From NCBI GenBank assembly GCA_003158855.1, contig PMLJ01000040.1, forward strand, positions 1 through 46,827: a DNA stretch of 46,827 nucleotides, given 5' to 3'. Position numbers and translations under genes: made by a program. A model generated the notes under the pieces. The model worked only from the letters and a program-made list of their open reading frames with translations, had not been told where the DNA came from and searched no databases. Origin of the DNA: Acidimicrobiaceae bacterium. GTDB taxonomy: Bacteria; Actinomycetota; Acidimicrobiia; Acidimicrobiales; RAAP-2. How positions within the stretch are numbered: the first letter of the stretch is position 1; each line of letters opens with the position of its first letter. This document shows positions 1 through 9,336 of the stretch, piece after piece.

Positions 1-1035
1 GCCAATGGCGCCGTCACCTACACCTCCACGGGGGGCGATACGACGCACCTCTCGGTGACCGGTTCAGGCGTGATCACGACGAACGGCCTCCTGGTCGCGG
101 GCAACTACTCGGTCTCGGGCACCGACTCTGACGCCAGCGGCGACACCGGCGTCTGGACGTACACACTCACGGTCAATCGCCCGGGGACCTTCAACGTGAC
201 CTTCGACGCCAACGGTGGAGTGGGCACGATGGCTGGCGAGAACGCCAGTACCCCAACGGCGTTGCCGCTTAACGCTTTCACGCGCGCCGGGTACACCTTC
301 ACCAAGTGGAACACCGCCGCCAATGGATCCGGTGCGAGCTACGCGAACGGCGCCAAGTACCCCTTCACCTCGTCCACCACCCTTTACGCCCAGTGGCGTG
401 CCAACAAGGTCGTGAAACCAGCGGTACACGTGGTGACCTTCAAGGCCAACCATGGCAAGGGCGCGATGACCGCGCAAAGGGCCCGCTCCGCCACTGCGTT
501 GACACACAATCGGTTCACGCGCGCAGGGTACGCCTTCACGCGGTGGAACACCGCCGCGAATGGGTCTGGCTTGAGTTACTCGAATGGCGCCAAGTACGCC
601 TTCGCCTCGTCCATCACCCTCTACGCGCAATGGAGTGTCAAGAAGGCGGTCACCCGGCCAGTGATCGGCACGGTAGCAGCGCTTGGCCCATTCGCGCTCA
701 AATCCTCGGCTCTCTCAACCGACCTCGAAGCGCAGGTCAAAAGCCTCGCCCGGCAGATCAAGGCGAGCAAGCAGACAAACATCGCGCTGGTCGGCTACGG
801 CGATACCTTGACGGCGGCGAAGCAACTGAACGAGTCGACTTTGGCGGCGAATTTCAAGTTGAGCCAAGAGCGGGCGGCCAACGTCGAGGCGTACCTCAAA
901 CAAGAGCTCGCGGCCTTCGGCGTTTCGCACTACTCGATCTTCACCACTGGGAATGGAACGGCCAGCACCGTGACTTCGAGTGCAACAGCGGCCAACGTGG
1001 CTAGAAACGGCCACGTGATCGCGTCAATTTCGTAG
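1..1035 (+). CDS. Secreted InlB-repeat / OmpA-like surface protein (5' partial)
   Basis: The reading frame is open from base 1, so the start lies outside the window. The first ~55 residues are a Ser/Thr/Gly-rich beta-type segment. Two InlB B-repeat (Listeria-Bacteroides repeat) units follow, each about 70 residues, starting FNVTFDANGG and HVVTFKANHG, sharing FTRAGY and KWNTAANGSG/RWNTAANGSG motifs and ending TLYAQW. The C-terminal ~115 residues resemble an OmpA-like peptidoglycan-associated domain (LVGYGDT, then SQERAANVEAYL), but the usual terminal NRR motif is replaced by ARNGHV. Repeats of this kind are known in extracellular adhesion-type proteins. A cell-wall-associated adhesin is inferred. 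The OmpA-like part resembles that of the GH16 fusion at 21522-22835. Confidence 0.85.
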   Translation, partial: ANGAVTYTSTGGDTTHLSVTGSGVITTNGLLVAGNYSVSGTDSDASGDTGVWTYTLTVNRPGTFNVTFDANGGVGTMAGENASTPTALPLNAFTRAGYTFTKWNTAANGSGASYANGAKYPFTSSTTLYAQWRANKVVKPAVHVVTFKANHGKGAMTAQRARSATALTHNRFTRAGYAFTRWNTAANGSGLSYSNGAKYAFASSITLYAQWSVKKAVTRPVIGTVAALGPFALKSSALSTDLEAQVKSLARQIKASKQTNIALVGYGDTLTAAKQLNESTLAANFKLSQERAANVEAYLKQELAAFGVSHYSIFTTGNGTASTVTSSATAANVARNGHVIASIS

Positions 1036-1319
1036 TCCGATACGTCGAAAATTCGAGGTTCGTCCTCGAATAGAGCAATCGATGCGGTGGGTGCCATGCG
1101 CGGCGCTGCTGCGAACTTCAACTCGTCAACTGCTACCTCATCCAATGAACATAAGGTGAGCGGAGTATCCGACGGATCAGGTCAACTGACTTAGGCCACG
1201 AGGGTCCTTCCAGATTCATCGGGCCGGACCATCTATTGCCGGATGAAAACTCAAGAATGTCGCCTTCGTCTTGTTACTAGGAAGACGACATTGACAAGCG
1301 CCAACCAGCGCAAGCCGTC
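1036..1319. other. Intergenic, convergent genes
   Basis: This 284-bp stretch separates the end of the surface protein from the end of the XRE regulator on the other strand. I see no coding signal, no RNA gene and no clear terminator hairpin with a T-run. Confidence 0.5.
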
Positions 1320-1826
1320 CTACTTCTTGTCACTCTTCTTTTTCTTCTTCTTGTCTTTCGCCTTCTTCTTTGACCCCACGACTGCGAAAGGTGCTACCGA
1401 AGCCACGTTCGATTCCGATTCGTCGTCCGTGGGAGACGAGACGGCGGGCGCGATCACTTCGAATTCGTCGTCCGTGAGCGACCAGGCGGCGGGCGCGACC
1501 ACTTCCGATTCGTCGTCCGTGGGAGACGAGGCGGCGGGCGCGTCAATTACGGTCATTGAATCTTCATGAGTAAGCAGCACGCGCTCTAGCGCTGGCCGCA
1601 CCGCAACAATCGCCGTGGCTCCGTAAAGAAGGAGGAAGTCCTCAATACTCACGTTCAGGAACTCTGCGAGCGCCGGGAAGACGTCAACCGACGGACGCTG
1701 ACTGTCCTGCTCGTACGAGCTGTACGTCGTGCGACTCATGCCAATCTTGTCTGCGGCTTGGCCCTTGTCAATCCCGAGTTCCTGTCGCTTCGCAATGAGC
1801 GCACTGCCGATGGTCGCTGCATTCAT
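1320..1826 (-). CDS. XRE-family transcriptional regulator with acidic repeats and poly-Lys tail
   Basis: Residues 1-65 form a Cro/C1-type helix-turn-helix: LIAKRQELGIDKGQAADKIG is followed by MSRTTYSSYEQDSQRPSVDV and a final helix LAEFLNVSIEDFLLLYG. This predicts sequence-specific DNA binding. Residues ~95-140 are three 15-residue units of the type SSPTDDESEVVAPAA, encoded by a 45-bp tandem repeat. The last ~18 residues are almost all Lys with some Asp and Ser. Most XRE proteins of this size lack such a tail. Targets are unknown. It has no operon partner, being flanked by ~280 bp and ~1 kb of gene-free DNA. Confidence 0.85.
   Translation of the reverse strand: MNAATIGSALIAKRQELGIDKGQAADKIGMSRTTYSSYEQDSQRPSVDVFPALAEFLNVSIEDFLLLYGATAIVAVRPALERVLLTHEDSMTVIDAPAASSPTDDESEVVAPAAWSLTDDEFEVIAPAVSSPTDDESESNVASVAPFAVVGSKKKAKDKKKKKKSDKK
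1411..1545. repeat. 45-bp tandem repeat, three copies, in XRE gene
   Basis: The motif TCGTCGTCCGTG recurs at 1420, 1465 and 1510, exactly 45 bp apart, and the units are nearly identical. Each unit encodes 15 residues of the acidic linker of the XRE regulator. The period is a multiple of three, so copy-number change would keep the frame. Confidence 0.9.
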
Positions 1827-2835
1827 GATGACCAGCCGCCAACAGGAATCAGTTCACTCAGGCACTTCCTGGGGAATTCGTTCCCCATGGGTGAGTGTGG
1901 GAAGGCGATGCTCGAAGAAATCATTATCAATCCTTGCTTGCTTCATGGTAACCAGACAAAGCCGCTCCGCGCTCGGCCGCGCGACTCGGGAAGTCACTAG
2001 TTCCTCGCATATCAGACATGATTCTAGGTGGTCCGCCCCGTCCTCTTCAGGGAGGCTTCGATCTTAATTCCTGAGCGGCTTCTCGCTCATCACTCATGAA
2101 CAGGCGGAACTCAACCAGCCTGTCCAGTTGCTGCGCGTCCCCAACTCAAGAGCTGGGCCCTCCGTTGGACAACCTGCAGATCCCGATTTGCGGGACCCAC
2201 ACCGCCGCCATCCCTCAGAGATCCAAGAGCCAGTTCTTCACGCTGAGCGTCATCGCCTTGAACAGGGATCTGGAACGAGCGGTCTCCCTTCGACTGCCCA
2301 TCTGCTCATGGAATTGACCGAAGCCTCTCGATCATATGGTCGCAAAATATGACCGAAACACTCCAGATTCCGTACTTCCAGGTGTCACCAAATAAGGCGC
2401 CGCAAGAGATATGCTGGACGTGGTCCTCCCCCGCAAGGGCATGTTGGGAAGAACCACCTCAGCTGAGAGCTGAGCGCAACTTCGAAACTTCCGAAGCACG
2501 GAGACATTCTTCACCAGAAAGACCCCGACTTCGCCAAATTGTTTGTGAATTGTTCGTGATTTGAGGCCTTCGTGTCGTGAGCGCTGCAACTTGATCACGA
2601 CGTCCGGTTATGACGCCTTTGCTCCATGCGTCCTCCCACTCCATTTTCGAGCATCCGGACCCGAGCTACTGGTTGATCTGGACCCCACGCCGATTCACTT
2701 GCCAGAAGTTGCGGCTCGCGATGGTGACGAAGATGGCACCGACCCGTCACCGTGAGCGACCCGAGCGGTGACGCCGGCAAGACGGGGCCCACGAGTTCCA
2801 GCCTTTTGACTTGGCGCCGAAAGTCGCCTAAACCT
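1827..2835. other. Gene-free stretch of ~1 kb
   Basis: Short open frames occur on both strands but none has a recognisable motif, a good ribosome binding site and supporting context together. It may contain decayed coding DNA. The stretch holds the regulatory regions of the XRE gene (leftward) and the GT2 gene (rightward). Confidence 0.4.
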
Positions 2836-3675
2836 ATGAGCCAAACTGTGACCCAGACCGGCGGCGACCCGACTAGTTATGAAAGTCTCGAAAGAATGAT
2901 TGACCAAAGGTTGCCTCTGGTGTCAATAATCGTCCCCACGCATAACTACGGCGAATACGTCTCTGACGCAATCAACAGCGCTCTGAATCAGACGTACAAG
3001 AACATAGAGTTGCTCGTCATCGATGATGGATCGACCGACGATACAAGAGCCATCGTTGCAAGATTTGAGGGGCAACTCTCGTATTATTTCCAGGAAAATG
3101 GTGGCGTCAGCTCCGCGCGAAACTTCGGCGTGAGACAGGCAAAAGGAGAGTTCGTCGTCTTCCTGGATTCGGACGACATGCTTCATGAAGATTATGTCGA
3201 GGAGACTTTGACCTTGTTGCAACAACAAAGTCAAACTGTCGGTTTCGTCTATACGCAGCTCCAGAACTTTGAAGCCAACAGCGACGTTTCTGACTTCGCT
3301 GCCTACAGTCTCCACGAGTTGAAGATCAACAACTACATCCCTTCGGGCTCTCTCATTCGAGGTCACCTCGCTAGAAGATTCCATTACAACGAGCGATTCT
3401 CGATGCTGGAGGACTGGGATTATTACCTCACGCTGGCGGAGAATGGATTCGTCGGGCTTCTTCTCAACAAGCCATTGATTCACTATCGGCAGCATTTGGA
3501 CAGTAGGAGCGCGCTGGACAGAGTGTCTCAAGAAGACAAGCTGAGAAGTAGGCACGCCATAATCATGAGTCATAAGAAGCTGTACGGAATTCGCCGAATC
3601 CTGATTCATGAAACGTGGTACCTGTCGCACGAAGTGAGGGTCCTGTCTCGAGGATTGAGGGGTCTGAAGGACTAA
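2836..3675 (+). CDS. Family 2 glycosyltransferase
   Basis: A GT-A fold transferase that moves a sugar from a nucleotide donor to a glycan or lipid acceptor in the cytoplasm. The GT2 core starts with VSIIVPTHNYGEYVSDAINS, followed by IELLVIDDGSTDDT, GVSSARNFGV and the metal/nucleotide DxD-type segment VFLDSDDM. A later EDWDYYLTLAE segment matches the usual ED acceptor motif, then IHYRQH. The start is uncertain. ATG at 2836 is chosen. GTG at 2752 would add 28 residues without a good ribosome binding site, and ATG at 2896 lies just before the conserved core. The length (~280 aa) is normal for the family. Confidence 0.85.
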   Translation: MSQTVTQTGGDPTSYESLERMIDQRLPLVSIIVPTHNYGEYVSDAINSALNQTYKNIELLVIDDGSTDDTRAIVARFEGQLSYYFQENGGVSSARNFGVRQAKGEFVVFLDSDDMLHEDYVEETLTLLQQQSQTVGFVYTQLQNFEANSDVSDFAAYSLHELKINNYIPSGSLIRGHLARRFHYNERFSMLEDWDYYLTLAENGFVGLLLNKPLIHYRQHLDSRSALDRVSQEDKLRSRHAIIMSHKKLYGIRRILIHETWYLSHEVRVLSRGLRGLKD

Positions 3676-3791
3676 CTGCGTGTTGCCGACCTTTGTACGA
3701 CATTCCCCTTGAACTGACCAAATCGAATCAGCGAATGCGCCCATTCTCGTTCAAACGACGAGTCCTCCAGGCAACTCGATCTTCACATGGT

Positions 3792-4673
3792 TCAATCAGA
3801 CTTCCTCCAAGAAGGAAATCGCTGCCATTTCCACCAGTAACCATTGACACTTTGTAATTGCCAGATACTTCCAATACCTGATTCGGATAGACGCTCTCGC
3901 ATGATCTGCAATTCAGGCCCAGCCGGATACGCGGTCGCATTCCGGCTCCAGTGGACGACACGACAATCATCGATAATTCCAATTCGAAAGCGTCCTTCCT
4001 TAGCTCGGTACCACTCCGCCTCAATGCCCCAACCCATGTCGTCATCTTCACGGAAAGGGAGGATGTGCTTCGCAAACAGCGGGTCCGCGATGACTACTGG
4101 ACCCATTTCGACGAAGTTTGTGTCCCGGGCCACCAAGAGCGGTCTGGAAACATTGAACAACGTCGTCCACCATCCAAGAATGCTTTGGCCCGGCTGGGCG
4201 AGAGCGAAACCGGCCCGTTTCATGAGACTGATTGTCTTAGTCAGGCCGCCCCTCACGAACAGAGCATCGTCATCGGCTACGACTACAAAGGATCCCTCCG
4301 CAATCGGTTTGGCGTTGTAGAGCCGGTTGAGGTTGACGAATCGAGTACCGGGTCCGCAACCAACCGTCTGGCTGGAAAGTTCGGGCGCGATCTCATCCAG
4401 TGCCCACAGTCGAACGTCGGCATCGGACTTGACATGGCGCAAGAACGCACGCACTAGCTGGACGTTCTTGGCCCGATAGACCATCAGGACGAGCATTGGC
4501 GAGGGGTCATCCAAAGTGGAATCACGCTCGTGATTGGCGGCGGAAGTTCGTCTCAGCGCGTTGTTGCGTATTCTCGATCGCAGTGGCTCGGTGACAACCG
4601 AAGCGATGATGGCGAGTTTGTACGAGAGCTCTATAAGGAAGATAACGAATGACGAGCGTCTAGGAAGCGTCAC
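3792..4673 (-). CDS. Putative membrane-anchored GT-A-type glycosyltransferase
   Basis: The GTG-initiated protein begins with a hydrophobic segment (FVIFLIELSYKLAIIASVV), probably one membrane anchor. The soluble part has a DxD-like motif, VVVADDDALF, and a downstream DDDMGWGIEAEWYRAK block followed by GIIDDCRVVHWSR. This layout is typical of GT-A-like enzymes with a GWGxE acceptor motif. The exact family is not recognised. A start at the internal ATG 4496 would remove the membrane segment. It converges with the GT2 gene 116 bp away and lies 289 bp downstream of the PIG-L gene on the same strand, so co-transcription with PIG-L is possible but not evident. Confidence 0.6.
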   Translation of the reverse strand: MTLPRRSSFVIFLIELSYKLAIIASVVTEPLRSRIRNNALRRTSAANHERDSTLDDPSPMLVLMVYRAKNVQLVRAFLRHVKSDADVRLWALDEIAPELSSQTVGCGPGTRFVNLNRLYNAKPIAEGSFVVVADDDALFVRGGLTKTISLMKRAGFALAQPGQSILGWWTTLFNVSRPLLVARDTNFVEMGPVVIADPLFAKHILPFREDDDMGWGIEAEWYRAKEGRFRIGIIDDCRVVHWSRNATAYPAGPELQIMRERLSESGIGSIWQLQSVNGYWWKWQRFPSWRKSD

Positions 4674-4962
4674 CGGGCAGGGCGAACCATCACTGGTGCT
4701 CTTGGGTCGATGGCCATGTCCAAAAATAGTAGCCCACCTTCGGAATTCCGCATGAATCCGCTAAACATCGAAACCTATTCTGAAACAAGATCTCCCCTCA
4801 AGCGAAGCAAACCACTCGGGTGAAGTGTCACTTCGAACAGCGTAGGCGAATTGTATTGGACGGCCATCGCCGGTCTCTACTCTGGTGAGTCACCAAACTC
4901 GGGGCAGATCCCTGTCCCCACGCGACGGTTGGGGCGCATGGCGCAAGGAAGGCTTCCTTCCA

Positions 4963-5655
4963 TTACGTCGGCTGGTACCGGTACAGGCGCTCGGCGTCGG
5001 GTGAAAAGATGGAGTTGTAGGACCGCCTAAATGACCTTCTTAAGAGCGGCGTCTGCGATCGGTACTTCGTCACCGCCTCACGTTTCAGTTCGTTTTCGCT
5101 GTCGTGGGCCGGTGCCTGAGGAACCGGTATTGCAGAGAGAGCTCGAGCGATCCGGTCCGTGTCGCGTCCAACAAAATACGGAAGGTCGGCGTAGAAGAAT
5201 ACGTTGGCAAGTCCGCGAGTCCTCAGCGCCGTCAGCGCTCCGTCGCGAGTGAGTTCGTGGTCGATATGCGCTCGTGCGGCGAGTGGAATTGCGATGTGTT
5301 CGGCATCAAACCGATCGAGGATGTCACCAATCGCAGTGGCAAAGACAGAGGCGTCGTCATCGTGGCCGCGATAGGTGACATCGAGTACGTCGGCAAATGC
5401 TTGAACAGCGTTGAGGCACTCAAGCGCCTCAAAGTCCTCTTGACGACGCCCCAGTGTCGCATCGCGCGCCGACTTCCAAGAACGTCGGTCCCACCACGTG
5501 GATGCCGGGACTCCAGGCGCGGCAATTCCACCGCAGATCGTCGCGACCACTGCCCCGGGATTCTTGGCGAGAAGGTGGCCACAACTGAGCACCGCGTCAT
5601 CGAAATGCGGGGAGATGATGAGCCATGGAGTGCGAATCCTCAGATTCTTGCACAT
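4963..5655 (-). CDS. PIG-L family deacetylase
   Basis: PIG-L/LmbE proteins are zinc-dependent N-deacetylases acting on GlcNAc-containing lipids, mycothiol or related substrates. The hallmark ISPHFDDAVLSCGH lies at residues 14-27, with zinc ligands expected at H17 and D20. The second zinc histidine is in the ARAHIDHE segment near residue 133. Length (230 aa) fits the family. In this island it probably deacetylates a glycan building block or a lipid-linked sugar, an inference from context only. ATG at 5655 sits just before the beta strand that carries the catalytic motif. Confidence 0.85.
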   Translation of the reverse strand: MCKNLRIRTPWLIISPHFDDAVLSCGHLLAKNPGAVVATICGGIAAPGVPASTWWDRRSWKSARDATLGRRQEDFEALECLNAVQAFADVLDVTYRGHDDDASVFATAIGDILDRFDAEHIAIPLAARAHIDHELTRDGALTALRTRGLANVFFYADLPYFVGRDTDRIARALSAIPVPQAPAHDSENELKREAVTKYRSQTPLLRRSFRRSYNSIFSPDAERLYRYQPT

Positions 5656-6006
5656 TCTTCCAGTTGTGTCGTTTCAAGATATGGCAAATGGTGCCGGGGA
5701 TAAACCGGTGGGCTTCGCTTTGGCGTTGGAGCCCCTCGAGCTTCTGGGTAACCTTCGCTCGGGCCTTTGCGCTGATACTCCACCGAGCATCCGACTTCTT
5801 CGCGTCGCCGCCGTCGGAGACAGTTCTTCGAAAGCGCCCATCGGAAGACGTCCGCTGATGAACATATTCCTCAGCGTTGCCATGGGACTCACCATCAGCA
5901 GCCCTGCAACTCATCCGCTTGAGGACTGCCCCAGCAGGCACCTGTGCCCGCTCGATGGCGAAACCCATCTTCGTGAAACTCTCGAACCCAGAATTACACT
6001 GCAGAA
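5656..6006. other. Divergent intergenic region, PIG-L / PIG-V-like
   Basis: This 351-bp region separates the leftward PIG-L gene from the rightward PIG-V-like gene and must hold both promoters. A leftward open frame across it (to 5968) shows no known motif. No clear promoter boxes or operators stand out. Confidence 0.4.
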
Positions 6007-7167
6007 GTGAATCTGTCCAAGTCGAAATGGGAGGGCCAGAAGAATCTAGTTCTCGTATCTATTGGGATTGTTACGGTCAGGGTGCTTGCCGGACTGATCT
6101 CCGCCATAGTCGCAGATTCTTTTGTCAAGAAGGGTCCCTCGTTCCCATCGGCAGCAGTCAGTTGGGTCGCCTTCTTCAACCGATGGGATGCTCGTCGGTA
6201 CATCGCGATAGCCAAGCACGGCTACACGGGCCTCGAATCTCACGCCTTCTACCCTGGATACCCACTCCTGATTCGGTTGGTGTCGCGTATCTTCGGTTAC
6301 CAAGTGAGCGCACTCGTGCTGACCTGGATTGCTGCGGTATTCGCCATTTGGGGCGTAATCGACGTTGCGAGAAGATTTGCTTCGCAACAGTCTGCGTTCA
6401 TGGCAGGCACCCTGCTGGCGTGGAATCCGGTATCAATCTTCTTCATGGTCGGTTACCCGGAAGCACTCCTCGTCGCCACGATGATTTGGAGTCTACGATT
6501 CTGTCTTGAAAAACAGTGGTGGCAAGCGGCGCTCCTGGCCGCAATTGCAAGTTGCACCTTGCCCCAGGGGACAATGTCGGCGGTAGTGCTTCTCCTAGCC
6601 GTCGTACTCGACGATCGACGATGGTGGGGACTTCTTCGAGGCGTCGCATTCGGTGCGATCGGCGAACTTGGGTTTCTTGGTTTCGCGACTTACTGTTGGG
6701 CAACCACTGGGAACCCCCTCACCTTCCAACGAGCGGAAGCGCTGGGCTGGCAGAACCACTTGACCTACCCCTTTCACGTGGTGCTCAGGCAAGTGGCCAT
6801 CATCCTCGGGGGCCATCAGTCCGCTCAGTTTCAGTCGGTGTACATTCTTGACGCGTGCGCGGGGGTCTTGGGAGGAGTGGCGGCCACAGCCGGGATATAT
6901 CTGTGTTGGCGTGACCGAAGCCTGATTCTCCCCTCCGTTCTTCTGGCTCTCGGCGTCCTCAGCTCTGTGATAACGATTGACAAAGGGGCCGAATCTACGG
7001 CTCGATTTATCTTCTTCCTGGCGCCTCTCTACGTGATTATGGCGGTTTGTGCGGACAAGTTGCCGCGTGTGGCTCGGATCCCCGTCACCGTGAACCTCGT
7101 TCTGATCTCATCCGTGTTGGCCGTTCTTTTCGGGGCAATGTTCAACCTGGGTTGGTGGATGACCTAG
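6007..7167 (+). CDS. PIG-V-like (GT-C) mannosyltransferase
   Basis: An integral membrane protein of ~9 predicted helices. The first extracytoplasmic loop has the PIG-V/GT76-type signature FNRWDARRYIAIAKHGY, followed by FYPGYPLLIRLVSRIFG and later WNPVSIFFMVGYPEALLV. GT-C enzymes use polyprenyl-phosphate sugars and act on the outer face of the membrane. A mannosyltransferase in surface glycan assembly is the likely role. It starts with GTG at 6007 without a strong ribosome binding site. A CCCGT/ACGGG hairpin lies 42 bp after the stop codon. Confidence 0.8.
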   Translation: MNLSKSKWEGQKNLVLVSIGIVTVRVLAGLISAIVADSFVKKGPSFPSAAVSWVAFFNRWDARRYIAIAKHGYTGLESHAFYPGYPLLIRLVSRIFGYQVSALVLTWIAAVFAIWGVIDVARRFASQQSAFMAGTLLAWNPVSIFFMVGYPEALLVATMIWSLRFCLEKQWWQAALLAAIASCTLPQGTMSAVVLLLAVVLDDRRWWGLLRGVAFGAIGELGFLGFATYCWATTGNPLTFQRAEALGWQNHLTYPFHVVLRQVAIILGGHQSAQFQSVYILDACAGVLGGVAATAGIYLCWRDRSLILPSVLLALGVLSSVITIDKGAESTARFIFFLAPLYVIMAVCADKLPRVARIPVTVNLVLISSVLAVLFGAMFNLGWWMT

Positions 7168-7208
7168 GAGTGAAGCGGCGAAGTTGATCCCTGGACTATT
7201 AGTCACCT

Positions 7209-7222
7209 CCCGTCTGGACGGG
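7209..7222 (+). terminator. Possible hairpin after PIG-V-like gene
   Basis: CCCGTCTGGACGGG forms a 5-bp stem with a 4-base loop shortly after the stop codon at 7167. There is no T-run, so an intrinsic terminator is doubtful. Confidence 0.2.
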
Positions 7223-7435
7223 GCGCACTTTGCAGCTTTCAGCGCCGATTCAATCTGTAATACCTCGCGGGTCAAGAGGGTGTCATTCGTGAGCGCCTCG
7301 CGTTAACGAATCAAGTGTCCCTTCGGCCAGAGTATCCTCGCCAGTTCGATCCGTTATCTCCATCGTATTCGTGAAGTGTGGCGTCTAGGCTGCGAGCGGG
7401 TGCCGAGGGGATGCGGACGACAGGGGAACCATCCG

Positions 7436-8566
7436 ATGCCAGCAAGGATGCACGTCGATCGTGCGAAGCGACTGGGCGATGTACTCGTCTTGAAACGACA
7501 GGGAAACAGTCTCAACTTTCTTCGGCTCGTCATGGCCCTACTCGTAATAGTTTCCCACTCGATTCCGCTCGGCGGCTTCGGCAACGAGGTGATTGTAGGT
7601 AACCAAACTTACGGCGGGCTAGCGGTCGATGGATTCTTCGGGATTTCGGGATTCCTGATCTGCGGGTCGGCGTTGCGCCACATCGAACGTCATGGCCGCT
7701 GGCGAGGGCTCGTTCACTACTTCTGGGATCGACTCTTGAGGATCATGCCGGCCTTCTGGCTGTGTCTCATTGTCACAGCGGGCATCTTCGGCGTCGTCGG
7801 CTGGCGGGCCGTTCACCCCACGCTCGCCGGGTATTGGACTCACCCCCTCGGCCCCCTCCACTACGTGTCCAGCAACTTCCTCTTGCGAATGGGTACGTAT
7901 CAAATCTCGGGGACCCCGGCACACGTTCCCTACCCATTGGCCTGGGATGGCTCGCTGTGGACGTTGTACTGGGAGTCGCTTTGCTACGTGGGAATTGCTC
8001 TCTTGGCGGCTCTCGGATTGCTCTTTCGACGTGGGTTCGTGCTCGCAATCGCTCTAGCTATCTGGTTCGCGGAGATTGCCATGTTTATCCACCCATCCCA
8101 GGACATGGGTAAACAGTACGCAGTGCGGTTCGCTTCGATCTTCCTCGTGGGCGCCCTGGTGTATCTGTATCGTGATCACGTTCCGGACTCCGGTCGTTTG
8201 GCTCTGGGCCTCGCGGCTTTGGCTTGCGTTGGCCTCGCCGTTGGTCATCCAGACTCATTGGTCTCGGATTGGCTGGTCGGGCCTTCACTGGTCTACCCCG
8301 TCCTTTGGCTCGGTGCTCATCTGCCGTGTCAGCGCATCGGCGCTTCAAACGACATCAGTTACGGCGTCTACATCTACGCATTTCCCGTCGGACAGCTCCT
8401 CGCCATTGCCGGCGTGCAGAAGGCGGGCTACCTGCCTTTCATGCTCGCGACAGTCGTCTGCACGATTCCGCTCGCGGCGGCGAGCTGGTGGGGTCTTGAG
8501 AAGTGGGCGCTTGAGGCTCGCCGATGGCAACCGTTTCACCGCTCGAAAGTTACACCTACGAGCTGA
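7436..8566 (+). CDS. Acyltransferase family 3 (OafA/YrhL-type)
   Basis: A ~10-helix membrane O-acyltransferase that adds acetyl or other acyl groups to surface sugars. The first helix carries LNFLRLVMALLVIVSHS with the family histidine, followed by YGGLAVDGFFGISGFLICG, the classic DxFFxISGFL motif, then FWDRLLRIMPAFWLCL and LWTLYWE. Length (376 aa) fits a stand-alone OafA-like enzyme. ATG at 7436 is chosen because AGGGGAA stands about 8 bases upstream; the longer GTG-initiated form from 7376 adds an unconserved basic leader. It probably decorates the polymer made by the neighbouring transferases. Confidence 0.88.
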   Translation: MPARMHVDRAKRLGDVLVLKRQGNSLNFLRLVMALLVIVSHSIPLGGFGNEVIVGNQTYGGLAVDGFFGISGFLICGSALRHIERHGRWRGLVHYFWDRLLRIMPAFWLCLIVTAGIFGVVGWRAVHPTLAGYWTHPLGPLHYVSSNFLLRMGTYQISGTPAHVPYPLAWDGSLWTLYWESLCYVGIALLAALGLLFRRGFVLAIALAIWFAEIAMFIHPSQDMGKQYAVRFASIFLVGALVYLYRDHVPDSGRLALGLAALACVGLAVGHPDSLVSDWLVGPSLVYPVLWLGAHLPCQRIGASNDISYGVYIYAFPVGQLLAIAGVQKAGYLPFMLATVVCTIPLAAASWWGLEKWALEARRWQPFHRSKVTPTS

Positions 8567-9336
8567 TGCTCTTCGCGTTGTTGGCTCAATGAGTCGGCGT
8601 CTTCGTGCAGATCCAAACCGATTGACCTTCAAGTCAGTCGGGGACTGCGAGATGTCAATCAACACCGTCCTTCGCGAGATGTGAAACGAGCGATGGATGC
8701 CGCCCTCGTGAGGTTGACACGAGACGAGGTCACTGAATTCCGGATTTTCGTAACCGAGACCTTCGAGACAGGCGTTCGGCATTGTTTCTCGACTAGGTCA
8801 ATGCAGTATGCCCACACACTCTTGTCGCAAACCCGAAGCAGTCTCCTTTTCGGGTGCACGACTCGACAAGTGTTCGTGTTCACGTCACGCATTGGTAGAA
8901 GAGTCTTCCCGTCGATGCCCGCATCCGACCCCGTAGCGTGCAGGCGACCGACTCGCTCGTAAATGAACTCCGTCGTCAGCATGGCCAAAACCTCGCCTCT
9001 TCCACAGCTAGTTTCATAGTAAAACAGTCCTAGATCGCGGCCTGCGCAAACGCCCTCAGAGGTACCATATGCAATGGAAGAACAGGGGTCCCATGATTCT
9101 GTCAACGATCAAGTCAGAATGTGCGTTCCTCGCCCATCGATACCGGTCGACGTTGCCCGAGACGTAAGAGAGTGCCGGCAATCGCGTTCGTCGTTGCCAC
9201 GTGTGACGCACTCAAATTATTGGTCGTCGACCACGGACGCACAATCTCCCTGCTTGGCAAGCCCCGCCTCCGAGTGGCGTGGACCGAGGGCGAGTAGTCG
9301 ACCCGTGATGCATCTCACGCGACGCCACGGGTCATC
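8567..9336. other. Gene-free stretch of ~770 bp
   Basis: Opposing open frames at 8659-9105 (leftward) and 8681-8962 (rightward) overlap each other, and neither has a recognised motif or ribosome binding site. I regard neither as a supported gene. The promoter of the GT87 gene must lie near its right end. Confidence 0.4.

Noticed and set aside
1243-1569. Rightward frame with a Phe-rich hydrophobic segment
   Set aside because: It is the complement of the poly-Lys and acidic-repeat codons of the XRE gene, whose helix-turn-helix is convincing.
5597-5968. Leftward frame overlapping the PIG-L start
   Set aside because: Overlaps the PIG-L 5' end in another frame and has no recognised domain or ribosome binding site.
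8659-9105. Leftward 148-codon frame
   Set aside because: No motif, no ribosome binding site and overlapped by an opposing frame; codon endings match background.
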